From NCBI RefSeq assembly GCF_004023625.1, contig NZ_RPDJ01000017.1, positions 1-64,000 of the forward strand: 64,000 nt of DNA, read 5' to 3'. The notes beneath the pieces were generated by a model that searched no databases, had not been told where the DNA came from, and was given only the letters and a program-made list of their open reading frames with translations. This DNA comes from Streptomyces cavernae (lineage in GTDB: Bacteria > Actinomycetota > Actinomycetes > Streptomycetales > Streptomycetaceae). Position numbers and translations under genes: made by a program. Shown here piece after piece: positions 51,227 to 58,870 of this stretch (the first letter of the stretch is position 1; the number at the start of each line of letters is the position of its first letter).

Positions 51227-52552
51227 CTACCGGTCGGCCCGGTCGGTCCACACGACGACGGCCGTGCGGTCGTCCTGGCAGCTCGGCGCGTCGAAATGCA
51301 TGTCGTTGAGGAAGGACGTGATCGGTGGTTTGCCGGACCAGTGGCGTGCGAAGTGGCGGTTGAGCGGCCGGTTGCCGTGGAAGGCGTCGCCCATGCCGTC
51401 GGTGACGAAGGCCAGCGTGCTGTGCGCCGGTACGGTGTGCCGGCCGGCCTCGACGGCCCCCGGTGCCCAGGGCAGTGCGGCGTCGATCTCCCCGGACTCC
51501 AGTCCGCCGTGCTGGGCCTTGCCGCCCCCGACGAACGGTTCCCACGCGCCGTGGCGCAGGCGCCAGGCGGACACGTCCCCGACGTGGGCGATCCATACCT
51601 GCCGTGAGCCGTCCGGGGCGTCGCTCCGGGTCGGGACGACCGCGACGATCAGGACGACTCCCACGTCATGGGGCCGTACCCCGCGTTCCTCGGCCGTCGC
51701 CAGCATGCGCTGGGCGACGGACTGGAACATCTCCATGGCGTCGAGGCGGTCCAGGGCGTCCGGTCCGTGCGCCGTGCCCAGTGTCTGACGTACGGCGTTG
51801 ACGGCGGTGGTGACCGCAACCTGGGCGCCCAGGTCGGAGAAGCGGCAGCTGGAGATGCCGTCGGCGACGGCGACGATGAGGTGACGGCCCGTCTCGTCGC
51901 GGGCGAGCCGGTAGGCGTCCTGCCGGGGTTCGGCGGGCTCGGCACAGCGGTGGCCGGTGCCCACGACGGAGGCGGCGAGTACACCGAGGGCGCCGATGTT
52001 GGCGTCGTCGGCGGCCACGGCCGGCTGGACCGGGCGGGTGGGCAGCTTCCAGGGGCTGGTGTAAGCGGGGGTGTGCCGGTCGCCGAACAGCGGTGGCCGC
52101 GGGTGGTGTTCGTCGCGGGCGGACGCGCCGGCGTGGTTTCGGGTGGGAGCGCGGTCGGGGGCCCCTGCCTGGGCCCGGGTGGGAGTCCGGTCGGCCGGCT
52201 CGGCGTGCCGCGGGCCGATCGGCCGCGTCCGCAGGTCCGGCCCGCCGGTGCCGTCGTTGGCGACCAGCGTCGGTGTGCTCGCCAGGTGGTACGCGGCCGA
52301 TCCCGGGGCGACCGCGCCCGAACGCCTGTCGGCTCCGGTGGAGCAGACCGCCGGGCCGGCGCATTCCGCGGACGGCGGCCGGTACTCCTGCCCTGTGGCA
52401 CGGTCCGCATGGGCGGCGCCCACCATTTCCGCGCCCACGCCTATTCCGGAGAGGAGGACGGCCGCGGTGAGGAACAGCAGCATGGCCCGGTCGGGGGGAA
52501 ATATCAGCAACGCGACGAACGAAAAAACAAGAACAACCCCGTAGCGCAACAC
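51227..52552 (-). CDS. PP2C-family protein phosphatase with N-terminal membrane segments
   Basis: 441 residues. Two hydrophobic segments at the start (VVLVFSFVALLIFP, MLLFLTAAVLLSGIGVGAEM) anchor it. A ~120-residue Pro/Arg/Thr-rich linker follows. The PP2C domain (~200-435) shows metal-site motifs EPRQDAYRL (in place of RxxxED), VAVADGISSC, IAHVGDVSAWRL, VTDGMGD and CQDDRTAVVVW. GTG 52552 is chosen because AGGGGGG precedes it by ~6 nt; an in-frame GTG at 52588 is less likely. First gene of the vWA/kinase/phosphatase operon. AT-rich DNA at 52620-52690 upstream is the probable promoter. Confidence 0.87.
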   Translation of the reverse strand: MLRYGVVLVFSFVALLIFPPDRAMLLFLTAAVLLSGIGVGAEMVGAAHADRATGQEYRPPSAECAGPAVCSTGADRRSGAVAPGSAAYHLASTPTLVANDGTGGPDLRTRPIGPRHAEPADRTPTRAQAGAPDRAPTRNHAGASARDEHHPRPPLFGDRHTPAYTSPWKLPTRPVQPAVAADDANIGALGVLAASVVGTGHRCAEPAEPRQDAYRLARDETGRHLIVAVADGISSCRFSDLGAQVAVTTAVNAVRQTLGTAHGPDALDRLDAMEMFQSVAQRMLATAEERGVRPHDVGVVLIVAVVPTRSDAPDGSRQVWIAHVGDVSAWRLRHGAWEPFVGGGKAQHGGLESGEIDAALPWAPGAVEAGRHTVPAHSTLAFVTDGMGDAFHGNRPLNRHFARHWSGKPPITSFLNDMHFDAPSCQDDRTAVVVWTDRADR

Positions 52553-52706
52553 GTGTTTCCCCCCTGACTCGCGCCCTGACGCTAGCACGGGCGCGAGTCA
52601 CTGGAAATGCCGTGATGGGCACCGCCGTTGGGGTATCGCTTTCTATTCCGAATTCATTTCATTGTTGATCGATTACGGCTATGAAGTTGTTTCTATTGCC
52701 GCCCGG

Positions 52707-53399
52707 TCAGTGGAAGTGGTGGCGCCGGACACGGCGGAGCCACGCTTCCACGGGCGCTTCGTCCGGCTCGTCGGGCAGAACGCTCCGGGTCGTCGCGAAG
52801 GCCTCCTCGAACTCCCGCAGGAGGGGAAGTGCCGCGGTGGAGTCGGCCGCCACCCGCTCTCCGAAGCTGCGGTAGCTCTCGGGGTCCTCGAGCCGGATGC
52901 TCAGTCGGCCGGTCGCGTACAGCTCGAAGCCCTGGTGGCAGAGACGACGCAGGTGGCGGGCGTGCTTCGCAGTCCGTTTGCGGGTGCCGGCAGAGCCCCC
53001 TGCGACGGAGCCGTCGCCGCGGTCGGTGAGGCGCTTGAACTGCTGGGTGGCGTAGCCGAGATAGGCGTCCCGGACGCGTCGCGCGCTCAGGAACGACGTG
53101 CGGAGGCCGATCAGTTCGTCACCGAGCGGGGTCCGCACCTCGTACAACTCGTCGGGCAGCCATACGAGTTCCATCACGGTGGGGTTGCCCCCGAGGGCGA
53201 GCCGGCACCATTTCGCGGCCTCGTGCAGGGTGCGGTCCGGGGCGGTGGTGACGTGCGACTCCCTGGGCGGGTGGAGACCGTGCAGGGACTCGGTCGGGGC
53301 CGCAAACATGCCGAGCCGGTCCACGTCGGAGTCCTTATGGGCCAGTCCGTAGGCCGTCGAGCCGACGACGCCGGACAGCAGGACGTTGGTGACAGTCAC
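52707..53399 (-). CDS. Nucleotidyltransferase-fold protein (YcgL-like, pol-beta superfamily)
   Basis: 230 residues. The nucleotidyltransferase motif is at the N-terminus: LLSGVVGSTAYGLAHKDSDV, with DSDVD supplying the two metal-binding Asp. The remaining helices (WCRLALGGNPTVMELVWLPD, FLSARRVRDAYLGYATQQFK, RLCHQGFELYATGRL) match the uncharacterised predicted-nucleotidyltransferase family. GTG 53399 lies 10 nt after GGAAGG. Substrate is unknown. Its position next to a TerY-P-like operon may be coincidental: the two are separated by ~150 bp of AT-rich promoter-like DNA. Confidence 0.83.
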   Translation of the reverse strand: MTVTNVLLSGVVGSTAYGLAHKDSDVDRLGMFAAPTESLHGLHPPRESHVTTAPDRTLHEAAKWCRLALGGNPTVMELVWLPDELYEVRTPLGDELIGLRTSFLSARRVRDAYLGYATQQFKRLTDRGDGSVAGGSAGTRKRTAKHARHLRRLCHQGFELYATGRLSIRLEDPESYRSFGERVAADSTAALPLLREFEEAFATTRSVLPDEPDEAPVEAWLRRVRRHHFH

Positions 53400-54037
53400 G
53401 GTCGGCGCCGCCTTCCTTCCGGTTCGGGCCCGTCGGGGCGTACGCCATCCGGGCGTTCGGGCGTACGCCGCCGGACTCGGGCGCACACCGCCCGGCCTGA
53501 GGCCCCGGCGCTTCATTGTGAAGACCGACGGCACCTGCCGTCATCGCGTTTTCCCCGGGCGGTGTTCTGCACGTCCCGTGCTTTCCTCGGGGGGTGTTCT
53601 GCACGTGCCGTGGGGGTCCCGGCTCAACGCGGCCCGAACGCGCCCGTCGGCGGTGCGGTCCGATCGGGCGGACGGGACGGCGGGCGGGTCGTCCACGGAA
53701 TCCGCGGCGGACGCCGGGTCCCCCTGCGGGCCCGGCCGGTACACCTCATCGGTCGCCTCCCTCGCGCCCGGTCCCCTCCGCACGACCGGGAGGGGCTCTC
53801 GGAGCCGGACGTCGAGGATCGTACTCAGCGGAACGTTTCCGGTGTATACCTGACGCTCCGGTTCGTCCACCGCCCGTACGCACACGGCCCCGGCTCGGGC
53901 CGGGTTTCCCTGTGGCTGCTCCCGAACCCGAACGCCCCCAACTCGCCGTCGGCCTCGGCACGCCGGTCGTCCTCGCCGCCCGGTCCGGCCGCCACGGCAT
54001 CCGGGGCCGGGCCGGAACCCGGGCGCTCGCCGCCGCG
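53400..54037. other. Gene-free stretch with a duplicated 32-bp unit
   Basis: 638 bp without a gene I can support. It contains two copies of a 32-bp unit (53551 and 53583), each carrying GGTGTTCTGCACGT and ending CCGTG, and two self-complementary GGCGTACGCC sites near 53437 and 53460. A minus frame at 53541-53885 is open (114 codons) and begins MCVRAVDEPERQVYTGNVPL, but it has poor composition and no known family. Confidence 0.55.
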
Positions 54038-54286
54038 TCAGCCCACGCTCACGCTCGCGCAGGGCCGCCCCGGATAATCGTGGCTCTCGGGTGCGCCCGC
54101 CGTGCGCATCCGGCGCACCACCTCCCGCAGGGTCACCTCGTCATCGATGAACACAGGGCAGTTGGTGTCCCGGTCGAAGACCAGGGTGTCCCCGGCGGTG
54201 TGCCAGAGGACCCATCGGCACTCGTGGGGCGAGCACCGCCACAGATACGCGTAACGCTCGGTGTCGCCGTCCGTCCGCGTGCTCAC
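54038..54286 (-). CDS. Small iron-box-linked protein, unknown function
   Basis: 82 residues, compact and aromatic-rich (YAYLWRCSPHECRWVLWHTA), with two nearby Cys and a His in RCSPHEC that could bind metal, a third Cys in DTNCPVFIDDE, and a short tail. GTG 54286 follows GAGGAGAACGCACT. Eighty bp upstream is a good DmdR/IdeR-type iron box, so it should be induced by iron starvation. It is not an MbtH-like protein, as the conserved Trp pattern differs. Small proteins of this kind accompany siderophore loci, but I cannot name it. Confidence 0.65.
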   Translation of the reverse strand: MSTRTDGDTERYAYLWRCSPHECRWVLWHTAGDTLVFDRDTNCPVFIDDEVTLREVVRRMRTAGAPESHDYPGRPCASVSVG

Positions 54287-54367
54287 AGTGCGTTCTCCTC
54301 CGTCTCGTGTCCCCCCGCGATCGTGATCACCACGTCGATCCGGCTCCGCGACAGGACCCACTCATAC

Positions 54368-54386
54368 TAAGGTGAGGATTACCTAA
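54368..54386. promoter_or_regulatory. Iron box (DmdR/IdeR-type)
   Basis: TAAGGTGAGGATTACCTAA matches 15 of 19 positions of the actinobacterial consensus TTAGGTTAGGCTAACCTAA. It lies upstream of the minus-strand small gene (54286). Confidence 0.72.
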
Positions 54387-54762
54387 CCATAACCCGTTGC
54401 GTCGGTCGCGGTTTTCGCCACTGGGATCAAGGCATGCCCCGCACAAGGGATTTGATGGGGAGCCCCAGGGAACTGGCCGAGCGCCTGGGGACGGGCGACC
54501 GCACCCACACAGTCGTGATGGTGCTCCAGACCTCAACCAGGCCTGGCGCTACGCCGAGCACGTCGTCGGCGAGAGCCGAGCGCGGCCGTCCGTGGTGCCG
54601 GACCGGAAACCGTCCGCTCTACCCACGGGTAGGGATGTTTGACTCTGTCGGGGCCGTCGTCGGGTGGACAGAATCGGGACCGCGCGACCGGGCGTCCTTC
54701 CGGCTTCAGGCCTTGTCCGGTGCGTTTCCCCCACAGTTCCGCTCCATGAAACGGACCCTGTC
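54387..54762. other. Gap before the aerolysin-like gene
   Basis: 376 bp with no supported gene. Two overlapping plus frames (54397-54642, 54434-54856) are open but lack ribosome sites and family features; one runs into the start of the aerolysin-like gene in a different frame. The promoter of that gene probably lies here. Confidence 0.45.
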
Positions 54763-55662
54763 ATGTCTGTATCACCTCGCCACCCAGGCGCGCACGCCCG
54801 CAGTTCGAGGCGCAAGCGCACCATCGTCACCGTCCTGGGGGCGGCCCTGGCCCTGACCGGAGGGGCCCTGGTGGTGCCCGGCGCGATGGCGGCTCTGGTG
54901 CCGGCCCCGGAATCCACCCCGTTCCAGCTCAAGGGCGCGGAGAGCTTCGACACCGACGCCCTGATGGGCAAGCTCTGCCCCGGCCCCACCTCCCAGACGC
55001 CCTTCCGGGACGTCGGCTTCTTCTTCATGTCCGACAACGGCGAACTGTCCGTGGACCCGGCCAAGGGGGCCGGGGATCTGGGCAAGATCGAGAACGGCCT
55101 CGTGCACCGGTTCGACGGCCACTGCGAGTACCCCTCGATCGAGGTCAAGGAATCCAACGGCAAGCCCGTCAAGGTCACCGAGGACATTCCCAACTGCGGC
55201 GACGTTGTCCAGACGAGGGAATCGGTTTCCCACACGATCAGCACGTCCAGCAGCATCACCCACAGCGTCAGCGTGGGCGCGAGCTTCGACTTCAAGATCA
55301 TCAAGGATGTGTTCGGGATCGGTGGCTCGGCGGAGGTGACCACCGCCTGGTCCTTCGGCGAGGAGGTGAGCAAGACCAGGACGCGTGACATCACGGTTCC
55401 GCCGCAGACCGTGGGATTCCTGGAGCGGGTCCCGAAGCTGCGCACCGTGGTCTCCCAGCCGAACTTCGTCATCGAGAGGTGGCAGACGAGCACCCCGGAG
55501 AAGGTCGAGGAGAAGGACGGCTGGAAGGGCAACGGCAGCATCCGGGTCACCTCCAGCGGGTACACCATCTCGGCGACCGCGGACGCGCTGGACGCCGACG
55601 GGTTCCCCTCGGGTGTGATCCGCGCGGACGACCGGCCGGTGACGGAGGCCGACTGCAGCTGA
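54763..55662 (+). CDS. Secreted aerolysin-like (ETX/MTX2-type) protein
   Basis: 299 residues. A Sec signal with basic start (AHARSSRRKRTIVTVLGAAL, LALTGGALVVPGAMA) is cleaved near ~43. The central region has the alternating Ser/Thr-hydrophobic strands and amphipathic hairpin of aerolysin-type pore formers: VSHTISTSSSITHSVSVGAS, then FDFKIIKDVFGIGGSAEVTT and AWSFGEEVSKTRTRDITVPP, FLERVPKLRTVV. Three Cys could stabilise the head (LCPGP, GHCEYP, IPNCGD). ATG 54763 precedes a standard signal; only a weak ACGGA ribosome site is seen. Pore formation is inferred from pattern alone. It sits between the two iron boxes. Confidence 0.68.
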   Translation: MSVSPRHPGAHARSSRRKRTIVTVLGAALALTGGALVVPGAMAALVPAPESTPFQLKGAESFDTDALMGKLCPGPTSQTPFRDVGFFFMSDNGELSVDPAKGAGDLGKIENGLVHRFDGHCEYPSIEVKESNGKPVKVTEDIPNCGDVVQTRESVSHTISTSSSITHSVSVGASFDFKIIKDVFGIGGSAEVTTAWSFGEEVSKTRTRDITVPPQTVGFLERVPKLRTVVSQPNFVIERWQTSTPEKVEEKDGWKGNGSIRVTSSGYTISATADALDADGFPSGVIRADDRPVTEADCS

Positions 55663-55688
55663 TAGGGCGCCTCCCGGCGACTCGCGGT

Positions 55689-55721
55689 CGCGTGACCACA
55701 CCCACGGGGTGTGGTCACGCG
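55689..55721 (+). terminator. 15-bp hairpin after the aerolysin-like gene
   Basis: CGCGTGACCACACCC and GGGTGTGGTCACGCG pair exactly around ACG, 27 bp past the stop codon. Confidence 0.82.
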
Positions 55722-55837
55722 GCACGTGCGCGGGGTCTCGCCGCACGGCCCGATCCGCGTCGCTGCCCTGCCACGCTGCCCGATCCGAGCCGCGCCCTGC
55801 CGCGCACGGCCGCGGTCCCGCCGGCCCGATCCGTTCC

Positions 55838-55949
55838 GCATCTGCCGCGCGGCCCGATCCACGCCGCGTCTGCCGCGCGGCCCGATCCCCGCCGCGTCTG
55901 CCACGCGGCCCGATCCCCGCCGCGTCTGCCACGCGGCCCGTTCCACGCA
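55838..55949. repeat. 28-bp tandem repeat, four copies plus decayed flanks
   Basis: The unit GCGTCTGCCACGCGGCCCGA (plus TCCCCGCC) starts at 55838, 55866, 55894 and 55922 with small changes, and degenerate CGGCCCGATCC segments extend back to ~55740. It fills the gap between the aerolysin-like terminator and the 3' end of the argB paralogue. Not coding. Confidence 0.87.
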
Positions 55950-55992
55950 GCCCCGGCCGTTCCCCGACCGGCCGCCCCCGGCAGGGCGCGTC

Positions 55993-56946
55993 CTAGACGA
56001 ACTCCGCGTCCGACACTTCCCGCACGGCCGAGACGTGCCGCCCGGCCGTAACGTCCCGCCCGGCCGGCAGGTCACGCCCGGCCGGGACCTCCCGCGCGTC
56101 CGGCACCACGGTCGTCCCCACGGTCCCGGTCAACCCGTCCAGCAGAGCGTGCGGCGCGCGCCCGTCGAGCACGCGGACGGCTGTCACACCACCGCGTACG
56201 GCCGTCAGGCACGCCTCCATCTTGGGCCGCATACCGCCGTCCAGTTCGGGCAGCAGCAGCTCCAACTCGCCTGCCCCGATGCGTTCGACGATCCGGTCGC
56301 CGCGCGGCCAGTCCGCGTAGAGGCCGGGCACGTCGGTCAGCACGACGAGGGTCCGGGTTCCTAGGGCGGCGGCCACCGCCCCTGCGGCAGCGTCCGCGTT
56401 GACGTTGTACACCTGCCCGTCCGACCCGCGGCCCACGGAGGAGACGACGGGAATGTGACCGTGGTCCAGCAGGACGCTCAGGACCGAGGTGTTCACCCGG
56501 ACCACGTCTCCGACCAGCCCGATGTCCACCCGTTCACCGGCCACCTCGGCGTACCGTTTGACGGCGGTCAGGGTGTGCGCGTCCTCGCCGCTGAGCCCGA
56601 CGGCGTAGGGGCCGTGCTCGTTGAGCAGTCCCACCAGTTCCTTCTGGACCTGGCCGGTGAGCACCATCCGGACCGCCTTCATGGCTTCCGGCGTGGTGAC
56701 CCGAAGGCCGGCCAGGAAGGCGGACTCGAGCCCCAGCCGGTCCAGATGGGCGCCGATCTGCGGGCCACCGCCGTGCACCAGGACGGTTCGCACACCGGCA
56801 CCGCGCAGCGTGTGCACGTCCTCGGCGAAGGCGCGCCGGAGCGAGTCGTCCGTCATCGCATGGCCGCCGTACTTGACGACGACCGTGCTCCCCCGCAGGG
56901 GTTCGAGTGCGGCCGACCGGTCCGTGAGCGTGAACTCCCCGCTCAC
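55993..56946 (-). CDS. argB: Acetylglutamate kinase paralogue in an iron-regulated locus
   Basis: Phosphorylates N-acetylglutamate on the route to ornithine. 317 residues. Family motifs: VVVKYGGHAM (substrate/ATP Lys-Gly-Gly), TVLVHGGGPQIGAHLDRLGL, LRVTTPEAMKAVRMVLTG, YNVNADAAAGAVAAALGTRT and GGMRPKMEACLTAVRGGVTA. The C-terminal ~35 residues are a low-complexity Arg/Asp repeat (EVPAGRDLPAGRDVTAGR) not in the family. GTG 56946 has no ribosome site of its own but overlaps the stop of a 13-codon frame (GTGA), so translation is coupled. A perfect iron box lies upstream, suggesting a dedicated copy that feeds ornithine to a hydroxamate siderophore. Confidence 0.88.
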   Translation of the reverse strand: MSGEFTLTDRSAALEPLRGSTVVVKYGGHAMTDDSLRRAFAEDVHTLRGAGVRTVLVHGGGPQIGAHLDRLGLESAFLAGLRVTTPEAMKAVRMVLTGQVQKELVGLLNEHGPYAVGLSGEDAHTLTAVKRYAEVAGERVDIGLVGDVVRVNTSVLSVLLDHGHIPVVSSVGRGSDGQVYNVNADAAAGAVAAALGTRTLVVLTDVPGLYADWPRGDRIVERIGAGELELLLPELDGGMRPKMEACLTAVRGGVTAVRVLDGRAPHALLDGLTGTVGTTVVPDAREVPAGRDLPAGRDVTAGRHVSAVREVSDAEFV

Positions 56947-56984
56947 GGGCGCGCATTGAGGTAGCCGAACATGACGACCCGCAT
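56943..56984 (-). CDS. 13-codon leader, apparent 5' end of a siderophore formyltransferase
   Basis: ATG 56984 has an excellent ribosome site (GGAGAGGA, 6 nt away) and encodes MRVVMFGYLNARP before a TGA that overlaps the argB GTG. MRVVMFGY is how I recall the N-terminus of CchA-type hydroxyornithine formyltransferases of Streptomyces, which in such loci sit by the ornithine hydroxylase. After eight residues the resemblance ends. I infer a fusion point at which a formyltransferase gene was lost, leaving its promoter, ribosome site and first codons to drive argB. A fortuitous leader peptide is the alternative. Confidence 0.55.
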   Translation of the reverse strand: MRVVMFGYLNARP

Positions 56985-57014
56985 AGTCGATCCTCTCCTC
57001 AGGACACACCGTTG

Positions 57015-57033
57015 CAAGGTTAGCCTAACCTTA
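57015..57033. promoter_or_regulatory. Iron box (DmdR/IdeR-type), divergent
   Basis: AAGGTTAGCCTAACCTT (57016-57032) is a 17-bp palindrome broken only at its centre and matches the consensus closely. It lies between the argB leader (minus) and the ornithine monooxygenase (plus), and should repress both when iron is sufficient. Confidence 0.88.
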
Positions 57034-57069
57034 TTTAGCATGTGGGGCGCCTAGGGAAGGGAAGTCGCG

Positions 57070-58425
57070 GTGAACGCACTGCACTACGAATCCGACGTCG
57101 TCCACGATCTGCTCGGCATCGGTTTCGGTCCGTCAAATCTCGCTCTGGCCATTGCCGTTGACGAACACAACGCCCGTGTCGCACCCGAAGACCGGATCCG
57201 GGCCCGGTTCCTGGAGCGCCAGCCGGCCTTCGGCTGGCACCGCGGAATGCTCATCGACGACGCGACGATGCAGGTGTCCTTCCTCAAGGACCTGGTCACC
57301 ATGCGCAACCCGACGAGCGACTTCAGCTTCCTGTGCTTCCTGCAGGAGCGCGGCAGGCTGGTCGACTTCCTCAACGCCAAGACGCTCTTCCCCCTGCGGA
57401 TCGAGTTCCACGAGTACTTCGAGTGGGCCGCCGCCCGCCTCGGGCACCTGGTCGAGTACTCGTCCGAGGTCGTCTCCGTGGAACCGGTGACGACGGAGGA
57501 CGGGGAGGTCCGCTGGTTCGACGTGACCAGCCGGGTCCCCGGCGCTCCGGAGCGCACCGTCGTCCGGCGAGCCCGCAACATCTCGGTCGCCGTCGGTCTG
57601 GAGCCGCATCTGCCGCCGGGCACCGAGCTGTCCGACCGCATCTGGCACAACAGCGAACTGGTGCCGCGTGTGGCCGAGTTGAGTGCGTCGGGCACCTCGG
57701 TGAGCAGGGTGCTGGTGCTCGGCGCCGGGCAGAGCGCGGCCGAGGCGGTGGACTACCTCCACCGCTCCTTCCCCGAGGCGGAGATCTGCGCGGTCTTCGC
57801 CAAGTACGGGTACACACCCGCCGACGACAGCCCCTTCGCCAACCGGATCTTCGACCCGGAGGCGGTGGACGTCTACTTCCGGGCGACGCCGGAGGTGAAG
57901 CAGTCCCTGCACGACTACCACCGCAGCACCAACTACTCGGTGGTGGACATGGATCTGATCGAGTCGCTGTACGCGACCATGTACCGCGAGAAGGTGCAGG
58001 GCCAGGAGCGGCTGCTCCTGCGCAACGTCTCCCGTATCCGGGACGTGCGGGAGTCGGACGACCGCCTGGATGTCACCGTTGAGTACCTCCCCACCGGCGA
58101 ACGGGAGTTGCTCTCGGCGGACCTGCTGGTCCATGCGACCGGCTACCGCCCCCGGGACCTCGACGCGCTGCTGGGCAGGGCCGCCAAGGTCTGCCTGCGG
58201 GACGACAAGGACGCCGTACGGATGGGCCGCGACCATCGCATCGAGGTCGTGCCGGAGGTCAGCGCCGGCATCTATCTGCAGGGAGCGACCGAGCACACGC
58301 ACGGCCTCACGTCCACCCTGCTGTCCACCACCGCGGTGCGTTCCGGGGAGATCCTCGACTCGCTGTTGGACCGTCGTGCGAGCGACAACGCCCTGCCCAC
58401 GACGGCCGGTTCGGCCGCCCAGTAG
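57070..58425 (+). CDS. L-ornithine N5-monooxygenase (CchB/PvdA-like)
   Basis: FAD/NADPH hydroxylase that makes N5-hydroxyornithine for hydroxamate siderophores. 451 residues. FAD motif DLLGIGFGPSNLALAIAV (~13-30), FLKDLVTMRNPTSDFSFLCF, NADPH motif RVLVLGAGQSAAEAVDYLHR (~215-234), substrate region YGYTPADDSPFANRIFDPEA and the ATGYRPRDLD signature near the end. Lysine hydroxylases share the fold; the coelichelin-like context favours ornithine. GTG 57070 follows GGGAAGGGAAG. An iron box lies 37 bp upstream. No NRPS or exporter follows in the window: the gene is followed by ~200 bp of possible debris and a terminator. Confidence 0.9.
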   Translation: MNALHYESDVVHDLLGIGFGPSNLALAIAVDEHNARVAPEDRIRARFLERQPAFGWHRGMLIDDATMQVSFLKDLVTMRNPTSDFSFLCFLQERGRLVDFLNAKTLFPLRIEFHEYFEWAAARLGHLVEYSSEVVSVEPVTTEDGEVRWFDVTSRVPGAPERTVVRRARNISVAVGLEPHLPPGTELSDRIWHNSELVPRVAELSASGTSVSRVLVLGAGQSAAEAVDYLHRSFPEAEICAVFAKYGYTPADDSPFANRIFDPEAVDVYFRATPEVKQSLHDYHRSTNYSVVDMDLIESLYATMYREKVQGQERLLLRNVSRIRDVRESDDRLDVTVEYLPTGERELLSADLLVHATGYRPRDLDALLGRAAKVCLRDDKDAVRMGRDHRIEVVPEVSAGIYLQGATEHTHGLTSTLLSTTAVRSGEILDSLLDRRASDNALPTTAGSAAQ

Positions 58426-58626
58426 CCCGACTCGACACGAAGGGCCACTGATGCCCGGCTCACCGAGAGGCACCCGGCTCGCCGCCGCGTCGGCGTGGAG
58501 GACGAGGCGTCGGTGCCGGCCCTGTCGTACATGCTGAGCGGCTGGTCCCGCAGCGGGCGGCGGCCGTTGACGGCGACACCGTGGCGAAGGTGACCGAGCC
58601 GGCCTCCTGAGGTCACCGCAGAACCC

Positions 58627-58664
58627 GGGCCGGGGTCACGGACATCCGTGACCCCGGCCCTTTT
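58627..58664 (+). terminator. Intrinsic terminator with T-tract
   Basis: GGGCCGGGGTCACGG pairs exactly with CCGTGACCCCGGCCC over ACAT and is followed by TTTT. The stretch between the monooxygenase stop and this hairpin (58426-58626) reads YMLSGWSRSGRRPL in one frame but shows no intact gene; it may be the trace of a deleted downstream gene. Confidence 0.9.
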
Positions 58665-58870
58665 CCCGTGCGCGCACAACTGCCGACGGGCATTGACCGT
58701 TCGGCTGGTCGGACATCGTTCGAAACCTCTTGACTCGCCAGTAGGCAGAGATTGACACTCTCGCAACACGACGTCACACAGACGAAACCGGAGGGGTGAG
58801 CAGGGCTCGAGGCCCGCCATTCCGCCCCTCCGTCGTTCCTTCCGTCATGTCTCGACGAGGAGACCTGTAC

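Noticed and set aside
53541..53885. 114-codon minus-strand frame in the gap
   Set aside because: No ribosome site and it crosses the 32-bp repeat; biased composition and no family resemblance.
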